From: Flavobacteriales bacterium UBA7443
GTDB taxonomy: Bacteria > Bacteroidota > Bacteroidia > Flavobacteriales_D > Sanyastnellaceae
Assembly: GCA_002477505.1 (NCBI GenBank)
Contig: DLQB01000060.1
Location: forward strand, 1,715-11,682
DNA: 9,968 nt
Reading direction: 5' to 3'
Each line of letters begins with the position of its first letter. Position 1 is the first letter of the stretch. Shown here piece after piece: positions 1 to 5,191 of this stretch. The notes below the pieces were generated by a model, which ran no database searches, was not told the origin of the DNA, and saw nothing but the letters and a program-made list of their open reading frames with translations. The position numbers and the translations under genes are program-made.

Positions 1-1241
1 GACGCGACAACGATCGACGCGACAGCGATCGACGCGGCAATGACCGACGCGGAAACGATCGCAAAAATGGACGGAACGATAAGAAGGACCGGTATTTGAG
101 CGAGCCGGAAGAACATGGCTTCAACTTTGATGGCATCATCACAGCAGAAGGAGTGCTGGAAATCCAGCAAGAGGGATTTGGTTTCTTGCGATCCGCGGAC
201 TACAACTATTTGAATTCACCGGACGATGTTTACATCACCTCTCGGCAGATCAAACAGTTCTCCCTCCAAACAGGCGACACCGTCATAGCCAAAGTGCGCC
301 CTCCGCGACTTGGAGAAAAATTCTATCCTTTAATTGACGTCATGAGCGTGAACGGAAGGTCACCCGAATGGGTGCGGGACCGAATTCCTTTCAAATTCCT
401 GACGCCACTGTTCCCACAAGAGAAATTCAAGTTGAGCACGCGTGGCGGAAACATCAGTACTCGCCTCATGGACCTCTTTGCTCCCATTGGCAAAGGCCAA
501 CGTGGAATGCTTGTATCGCAGCCTAAGACAGGAAAGACCACCTTGCTCAAGGATGTGGCAAATGCAATCGCGTTGAACCACCCAGAAGTATACTTGCTCA
601 TCTTGTTGATTGACGAGCGTCCGGAAGAAGTGACCGATATGAAGCGAAGTGTGAATGCGGAAGTGATCGCGTCAACATTCGATGAGCCTGCAGATCGCCA
701 CGTCCGTATCGCCAATTTGGTCTTGGAAAAGGCCAAGCGTATGGTGGAGTGCGGACACGATGTCTGCATCTTACTCGACTCGATTACGCGTTTGGCCCGT
801 GCTTATAACACCGTTTCTCCGAGTTCCGGTAAGATCTTGAGTGGTGGTGTCGAGGCCAATGCCTTGCAAAAGCCCAAACGCTTCTTCGGAGCTGCCCGTA
901 ATATAGAAAACGGTGGATCCTTGTCCATCATTTCGACGGCCCTGACGGAGACCGGTTCGAAAATGGACGAAGTGATCTTTGAAGAATTCAAAGGCACCGG
1001 AAACATGGAGCTTCAGCTTGATCGGCGCATCTCCAATCGTAGAATCTACCCGGCCATCGACATCCTCTCATCCGGAACCCGGCGCGAGGATTTGCTCATG
1101 GACAAGGAGACCTTGCAACGCATTTGGATATTGCGCAAGCACCTCGCTGACATGAACTCCGTCGAAGCGATGGAATTCATGAAAGACCGCATGGAACAGA
1201 CACGGAGCAATGAGGACTTCTTATCCTCTATGAATGGATAA
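1..1241 (+). CDS. rho: Transcription termination factor Rho (5' end lies outside the window)
   Basis: Rho is a hexameric RNA-dependent ATPase/helicase that ends transcription. The reading frame (codons from base 3) is open to the left edge, so a TTG at 96 that could be taken as a start is internal and the gene is 5'-partial; 412 residues are visible. In order: an Arg/Asp/Asn-rich low-complexity stretch (3-95); the cold-shock-like RNA-binding domain (about 130-370) with GFGFL at 174-188; Walker A SQPKTGKT at 516-539; DERPEEV around 612-632; Walker B VCILLD followed by SITRLARAYN from 762; the Q-loop region with KGTGN near 990; and the conserved C-terminal end. All ATPase motifs look intact. 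The N-terminal Rho_N helical domain must lie upstream. The stop codon (1239-1241) overlaps the next gene by 8 bases, so the two are probably co-transcribed. Identity is very sure. Confidence 0.97.
   Translation, partial: RDNDRRDSDRRGNDRRGNDRKNGRNDKKDRYLSEPEEHGFNFDGIITAEGVLEIQQEGFGFLRSADYNYLNSPDDVYITSRQIKQFSLQTGDTVIAKVRPPRLGEKFYPLIDVMSVNGRSPEWVRDRIPFKFLTPLFPQEKFKLSTRGGNISTRLMDLFAPIGKGQRGMLVSQPKTGKTTLLKDVANAIALNHPEVYLLILLIDERPEEVTDMKRSVNAEVIASTFDEPADRHVRIANLVLEKAKRMVECGHDVCILLDSITRLARAYNTVSPSSGKILSGGVEANALQKPKRFFGAARNIENGGSLSIISTALTETGSKMDEVIFEEFKGTGNMELQLDRRISNRRIYPAIDILSSGTRREDLLMDKETLQRIWILRKHLADMNSVEAMEFMKDRMEQTRSNEDFLSSMNG
3..62 (+). repeat. Four 15-bp in-frame tandem repeats inside rho
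   Basis: Four consecutive 15-base units (3-17, 18-32, 33-47, 48-62) of the form CGCGRMARYGAYCGM encode RDNDR, RDSDR, RGNDR, RGNDR. The array begins at the window edge, so more copies may lie upstream. After it the sequence stays basic (KNGRNDKKDR) until the RNA-binding domain. Several differences between units are synonymous (AAC/AAT, GAT/GAC, CGA/CGC). Bacteroidota Rho proteins are known to carry an Arg/Asn/Asp-rich insertion between the Rho_N domain and the RNA-binding domain; this is that region. Confidence 0.88.
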
Positions 1242-1779
1242 GCTCCGGCTTTTCTATTTCGGCGGGCCGTTGGCATGGCTCGCGCTGAAATACTATGCAC
1301 TGGGCACTTGGACGTGGGAGGACTCTACCCAATATGGCATCCTCCTAAATCTAGCCTTACTAACCTCCGTTGCAGCCTTTGGAACACACGAGGCTTACCA
1401 ACGGTATGGCAATGACTTTTTGGAACGGTGGAAGCACGCTTCCCGAAAAACACTTTCTTTCGCCTTGTTGCTTCCCCTGGGGTTGGGCCTTTGGTACTAC
1501 GGAATTGCCTCGGATGCATTGGAAGCGCGTAAAACCCAAAAAATGCAGCAAGTCGAAGCTCAAATCCTAAACGATGAGAGCTTTGAAAAGTTGGCGGGGG
1601 ATAACCCGGTGTTACTGGAATCTGATCGCGCGAGCATTGTACAGCGGCAACAATCAAATATCGAAGTGTTCTTCTCCCCCGTTTTTTATCTCGGCATGGC
1701 AGCAATGGCTTGGTCGTTTACCGGACTCTTCGTTGCTGCAATCTTCGCCTTTATCTGGCCTAAAATTTGGGCCACCTAA
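1234..1779 (+). CDS. Small integral membrane protein, DUF4199-like
   Basis: This is a 181-residue protein with four likely membrane helices: residues about 7-24, 34-52, 73-92 and 150-175. Between helices 3 and 4 lies a charged, Gln/Glu-rich segment (about 95-145) that is probably helical and outside the membrane, ending in FFSPVF. The topology, with a long loop before a last Gly/Ala-rich helix and a short basic tail, resembles the DUF4199 family of Bacteroidota, but this assignment is from memory of the family's shape, not a search. No catalytic motif is visible. The ATG at 1234 sits inside the last codons of rho (ATGGATAA), giving an 8-base overlap that suggests translational coupling. Function is unknown. 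DUF4293, which is often found after rho in this phylum, was considered but does not fit as well. Confidence 0.8.
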   Translation: MDKLRLFYFGGPLAWLALKYYALGTWTWEDSTQYGILLNLALLTSVAAFGTHEAYQRYGNDFLERWKHASRKTLSFALLLPLGLGLWYYGIASDALEARKTQKMQQVEAQILNDESFEKLAGDNPVLLESDRASIVQRQQSNIEVFFSPVFYLGMAAMAWSFTGLFVAAIFAFIWPKIWAT

Positions 1780-1782
1780 ATT
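1764..1782 (+). terminator. Hairpin over the stop codon of the membrane-protein gene, possible weak terminator
   Basis: AATTTGGG (1764-1771) pairs with CCTAAATT (1775-1782) around a 3-base loop, giving an 8-bp stem with one G-T pair. It includes the TAA stop at 1777-1779. A T-run (1796-1801) follows only after 13 bases, so it is not a textbook intrinsic terminator; it could act as an mRNA 3'-end stabiliser or a weak stop before the next promoter. Confidence 0.3.
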
Positions 1783-1795
1783 AGCACGTATCCAA

Positions 1796-1826
1796 TTTTT
1801 TCTTCGTTCACTCCGTTATAGCTTTG
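1796..1826 (+). promoter_or_regulatory. Bacteroidota-type sigma-A promoter for the porT unit
   Basis: TAGCTTTG at 1819-1826 matches the Bacteroidota -7 consensus TANNTTTG exactly. A T-run (1796-1801) lies 17 bases upstream, in the range for the -33 element, although it lacks the usual G of TTTG/TTG. Transcription would start near 1833, leaving a leader of about 57 bases to the preferred porT start at 1890. The site lies in the 110-base gap between the membrane-protein gene and porT, right after the hairpin at 1764-1782. Confidence 0.55.
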
Positions 1827-1889
1827 TAACTCACATCTCGCTTCCAACGCATGCAGCCAACTCCTTTCGAACCTTCCCAAAACACCGTC

Positions 1890-2606
1890 ATGCGCAGCAT
1901 GACAAGGACGGCGACATTGTGTGGTTTCATATTCCTTATTTCGTGGGCAAGCCAAGCACAAGATGGGCGGAAAAATCTTGCCGCATTTGATGCCAAGAAA
2001 TACCATTTCGGATTCTGCTTGGCAGGAAACCAAAGTGATTTCAACATTATCCAGCGTCCTGATTTTACATTTTCGGACAGCTTAGTTCAATTGGTGAACC
2101 AACCCCAAGCCGGTTTCAATCTCGCCTTGGTTGCCTCATGGAACATGACTAAAAATGTTCGCTTGCGCTTTTTACCCGGACTATCCTTTCAAGATCGCAC
2201 GTTGGAATACCATTTCCAGGAAGAAGATGATGTGTCCATAAAAAGCAGACGAACCGAAGCCGTTTACCTTGACTTCCCCTTGCTTCTCAAGCTACGCACG
2301 GATCGAATCGGAAATATGGCTGCTTTTGCACTAGTCGGTGGGAAGCTCAGCAAGGACATGCAATCGCAAGAAGAAACGAATCAGCAATTGCAGAGCGAAT
2401 ACATTTTACGCTTGGAATCGGGCAACTCATCCATTGACATTGGTGCAGGGGTTGATTTTTTTCTGCCTTTCTTCAAATTCAGCATTGAAGGCAAATTTGA
2501 AATGGGCCGCAGAAACATCTTGATCCAAGACGAATCCGAATTTTCGGCCCCTTTGGACGGACTGAAAACGCGCTCCTTCATTCTGTCATTGTGTTTCGAA
2601 GGATGA
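1890..2606 (+). CDS. porT: Type IX secretion system protein PorT (outer membrane beta-barrel family)
   Basis: PorT is an outer membrane beta-barrel protein needed for type IX secretion in Bacteroidota. From the start at 1890 the protein has 238 residues: a signal peptide (MRSMTRT, a hydrophobic core, then SQAQ|DG near residue 24) and a barrel of alternating strands. Segments typical of PorT as I know it are KKYHFGFCLAGNQSDF (36-51), a proline/aspartate segment RPDF (56-59), AGFNLALVASW (74-84), LRFLPGLSFQDRTLEYHF (92-109), and VYLDFPLLLKLRTDR (125-139) followed by FALVGGK. An in-frame ATG at 1851 would add 13 residues with no signal-peptide character, and one at 1899 would remove three; 1890 gives the best basic n-region. 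No Shine-Dalgarno sequence is evident, as is usual in the phylum. The stop lies 7 bases before the dehydratase gene, so the two form an operon. The other possibility is a generic PF13568-type barrel, which I consider less likely. Confidence 0.85.
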   Translation: MRSMTRTATLCGFIFLISWASQAQDGRKNLAAFDAKKYHFGFCLAGNQSDFNIIQRPDFTFSDSLVQLVNQPQAGFNLALVASWNMTKNVRLRFLPGLSFQDRTLEYHFQEEDDVSIKSRRTEAVYLDFPLLLKLRTDRIGNMAAFALVGGKLSKDMQSQEETNQQLQSEYILRLESGNSSIDIGAGVDFFLPFFKFSIEGKFEMGRRNILIQDESEFSAPLDGLKTRSFILSLCFEG

Positions 2607-2613
2607 TGCTAAA

Positions 2614-4470
2614 ATGCTGAACGCTCTCCTGCCCAAAAGACATGCACCGCGCTGGATGGTGACCGTCGTGGATATCAGTGTGAGCATTCTTGCACTCTAC
2701 ACCGCTGCTCTGCTCCGATTTGAATTTCGAATCCCCGAAGCAGAATGGCTGATTTGGAAGGCTTTTCTGCCTGTTTTCATCACAGCACGACTGGCAGCAT
2801 TTTTACTCTTCAGTACATCCGCCGGAATCATCAGGCACACGGGGTTAGAAGATGTCAAACGAATTGCAATGTGCACGAGCGCGGTCACAATTGTCTTCGC
2901 CAGCGCCAACCTGATCGCAGCTCAAATGGGAAATGCCCCCTACTGGATTCCATTCAGCATTCTAGGCATTGAGTGGATTTTGACCACGGCAATTATGGTT
3001 TCCAGTCGCTGGGCCGTCAAATGGCTTTACCTCCAAAACAAGAGGCATCCAGGGGTTAAGACCCAAATTGCCATTTATGGCGCAGGCGAAGCGGGCCTTT
3101 TGGCAAAAGAGGCCATTGATCGAGAATTGGGTGAGTCAGGCATGAAATTGATTGCCTTCATCGACGATGACCGCAATAAAATCGGCAAGAAAATCGAAGG
3201 CATTGACATCCTCAATGCCCACCAGGCCGAGATGCTGTTTGCCGATGGCCGCGTGGATCAAATGATCCTATCAATCCAAAACCTCGACAAAGAAAAGCGG
3301 CGCGTGATGGTCGATATGGCACTGCGTCATGGCGTTCGTCCTTTGGACGTACCTCCAGTGGAACGCTGGATCAATGGCGCCTTATCATTTGGACAAATAA
3401 AGGAGCTGCGCATCGAGGATTTATTGGGAAGGGAACCCATAGAATTGAATTCCCATCCCATTCTTGAAAACATGCAGGGAAAACGGGTGGTCGTCACGGG
3501 TGCCGCAGGTTCCATCGGCTCTGAATTGGTTCGTCAACTACTTGGTTACCAACCTTCTGTACTCCTTGCGATTGACCAAGCGGAAACCCCGATGCACGAC
3601 CTCCATTTGGAACTCGTACAGCTGGGAGTTGAGGAAATGGTGGATCTACAAATTGGCGACGTCCGCGATGCAGAACAGATCCTTGCTACGCTGCAGTCTT
3701 TCCAACCGGATGTGGTGTTTCATGCGGCCGCATACAAGCATGTGCCAATGATGGAAAAGCAGCCTTGGCAGGCGTTCGACACCAATGCCATGGGAAGCCT
3801 AAACGTACTAATGGCGGCTGAAGCATCGGGGTGTCCACGGTTTGTCTTCATCTCCACCGACAAAGCAGTGAATCCCACAAGCGTGATGGGAGCCACGAAA
3901 CGTCTCGCTGAACTCTTAGTGCTTCAACGTGCATCGACTTCCAAAACCCAGTGTGTCATCACCCGTTTTGGCAACGTGCTGGGCAGCAACGGATCCGTCA
4001 TTCCACTTTTCAAAAAGCAAATCGAAGCCGGCGGCCCCATCACAGTAACAGACAAGGAAGTCACGCGCTATTTCATGACCATACCCGAAGCCGTCTCTCT
4101 CGTGCTTGAAGCTGCAGCCATCGGAAAGCAAGACGATGTGTTTGTCTTTGATATGGGCCAATCCATCAAGATCATGGACCTTGCTAAGAAAATGATCGCC
4201 TTGGCCGGAATGGAAGAAGGAAAAGATATTAAAGTCGCCATCACCGGATTGCGGCCTGGCGAAAAGATGCACGAGGAATTGCTCTCAAACCGCGAGTCCC
4301 TCTTGCCTACGCACCATCCAAAAATCATGCGCGCCAATACCCCACCTTCCTTGAAGGCCGCGGACCTCGAACGCATCATTGCCTTGTCTCAAACTAAAGG
4401 CGCACATCCAGAGACACTATCACTTTTGCACGCGCTCATTCCCGAATACAGTTCCAGCCAAAACGGGTAA
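2614..4470 (+). CDS. Membrane-bound nucleotide-sugar dehydratase/epimerase, WbpM/FlaA1/CapD family
   Basis: This 618-residue protein has the full-length layout of the long WbpM-type polysaccharide biosynthesis enzymes, which act on UDP-N-acetylhexosamines (usually as UDP-GlcNAc C4,C6-dehydratases) at the inner membrane face. Four N-terminal membrane helices (about 16-34, 50-68, 86-104, 112-131) are followed by a first Rossmann fold with YGAGEAG (154-160) and a second, catalytic SDR fold with TGAAGSIG (295-302), HAAAYKHVP (370-378), STDKAVNPTSVMGATKR (414-430) and RFGNVLGSNGSV (451-462). In the YxxxK position of the SDR family it has Met425-Lys429, the S-M-K type triad known from WbpM. LRPGEKMHEEL (546-556) is the conserved C-terminal motif. 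It starts 7 bases after porT and is followed 16 bases later by yigZ. The product likely feeds LPS O-antigen, capsule or glycoprotein glycan synthesis; the exact sugar cannot be read from the sequence. Confidence 0.93.
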   Translation: MLNALLPKRHAPRWMVTVVDISVSILALYTAALLRFEFRIPEAEWLIWKAFLPVFITARLAAFLLFSTSAGIIRHTGLEDVKRIAMCTSAVTIVFASANLIAAQMGNAPYWIPFSILGIEWILTTAIMVSSRWAVKWLYLQNKRHPGVKTQIAIYGAGEAGLLAKEAIDRELGESGMKLIAFIDDDRNKIGKKIEGIDILNAHQAEMLFADGRVDQMILSIQNLDKEKRRVMVDMALRHGVRPLDVPPVERWINGALSFGQIKELRIEDLLGREPIELNSHPILENMQGKRVVVTGAAGSIGSELVRQLLGYQPSVLLAIDQAETPMHDLHLELVQLGVEEMVDLQIGDVRDAEQILATLQSFQPDVVFHAAAYKHVPMMEKQPWQAFDTNAMGSLNVLMAAEASGCPRFVFISTDKAVNPTSVMGATKRLAELLVLQRASTSKTQCVITRFGNVLGSNGSVIPLFKKQIEAGGPITVTDKEVTRYFMTIPEAVSLVLEAAAIGKQDDVFVFDMGQSIKIMDLAKKMIALAGMEEGKDIKVAITGLRPGEKMHEELLSNRESLLPTHHPKIMRANTPPSLKAADLERIIALSQTKGAHPETLSLLHALIPEYSSSQNG

Positions 4471-4486
4471 AAGCTACCGCCCAATA

Positions 4487-5107
4487 ATGTCGGAAAACAC
4501 GCAACCTCAAGACTCATTTCTGACATTGGCAGAGCCAGCGTCCGGAATGCATAAAGTCAAAGGGTCCAAGCATTTTGGCCATGTATTTCCGATCAAAACT
4601 GAAGATGAAGTCGAAGGTCATTTGACAAGCCTCAGAAAAAAGTACCACGATGCCCGACACCACGCATATGCCTATCGGCTTGGGATGAATGGCGATACGT
4701 GGCGGACCTCTGACGACGGCGAGCCCAGCAACAGCGCAGGTCCACCCATATTAGGAGCGTTCAAAAGCATGAACGTCACCAACTGCCTCGGAGTCGTAAT
4801 TCGATATTTCGGAGGAACTAAGCTCGGCGTTGGCGGGCTAATTGAAGCCTATCGCACGGCTACGCGCTGCGCACTTGAGGCCGCAGAAATAAAAGAAGAA
4901 ATCATTTTGGCTTCCTTCAAGGTTTCGTTTCCGTATGATTTAATGGGAACCATTATGAATCACCTCGATAAATGGCAGGCAAAGCCCAAAGAACAAATAT
5001 TTTTGGAATCCTGCACCATCATCGTGGAAATCAGACGGGGACAAGCCGACGCCTTTGAACGCGCATCCCAGGGAATATTCGGCACGGCCATTGACCGAAT
5101 CCAATAA
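4487..5107 (+). CDS. yigZ: YigZ/IMPACT (UPF0029) family protein
   Basis: This 206-residue protein matches the bacterial YigZ family, whose N-terminal domain is related to eukaryotic IMPACT; the family has been linked to translation-related RNA binding but has no firm biochemical role. The N-terminal UPF0029 domain (about 20-130) contains KGSKHFGH (25-32), DARHHAYAYR (55-64), SDDGEPSNSAGPPIL (75-89) and RYFGGTKLGVGGL (106-118), all family hallmarks. The C-terminal part (about 140-205) fits the ferredoxin-like DUF1949-type domain. The frame is open upstream to an ATG at 4379, but that would overlap the dehydratase by 92 bases and add 36 residues unlike the family; the ATG at 4487 gives the usual length and a 16-base gap. 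It is the last gene of the porT unit, followed by a terminator. Confidence 0.93.
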   Translation: MSENTQPQDSFLTLAEPASGMHKVKGSKHFGHVFPIKTEDEVEGHLTSLRKKYHDARHHAYAYRLGMNGDTWRTSDDGEPSNSAGPPILGAFKSMNVTNCLGVVIRYFGGTKLGVGGLIEAYRTATRCALEAAEIKEEIILASFKVSFPYDLMGTIMNHLDKWQAKPKEQIFLESCTIIVEIRRGQADAFERASQGIFGTAIDRIQ

Positions 5108-5140
5108 GGGCAACCCCAACCCTTGGCCTATGATCAAAAA

Positions 5141-5173
5141 AAAACAGCAGCCAGAAGGCCGCTGTTTTCTTTT
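5141..5173. terminator. Bidirectional intrinsic terminator between convergent genes
   Basis: AAAACAGC (5141-5148) pairs with GCTGTTTT (5161-5168); inside, GCC (5150-5152) pairs with GGC (5157-5159) around an AGAA loop, with one A/C mismatch. On the plus strand the stem runs into TTTTCTTTT, and on the minus strand into a run of nine T (complement of 5136-5144). It can thus serve yigZ (stop at 5107) and the minus-strand gene (stop at 5192). The stretch 5108-5191 holds nothing else I can identify. Confidence 0.85.
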
Positions 5174-5191
5174 CATGCGAAGCTCACCGTT

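Noticed and set aside
1..62. Short direct repeats resembling a CRISPR or iteron array
   Set aside because: The 15-base units abut with no spacers and encode an in-frame pentapeptide within Rho, so they are a coding tandem repeat.
96..98. TTG as the start codon of rho
   Set aside because: The frame is open upstream and encodes the Arg/Asn/Asp-rich insertion expected before this point in Bacteroidota Rho, so the gene extends beyond the window.
1574..1990. Open frame bridging the membrane-protein gene and porT
   Set aside because: Its translation shows no domain or signal, it overlaps two well-supported genes in another frame, and it spans the hairpin and promoter region.
3916..4272. 118-codon open frame antisense to the dehydratase
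   Set aside because: It lies opposite conserved catalytic-domain sequence and its translation shows no recognisable family.
4379..4486. Upstream ATG as the start of yigZ
   Set aside because: It would place 36 residues without family resemblance over the end of the dehydratase gene; the ATG at 4487 fits the usual length.
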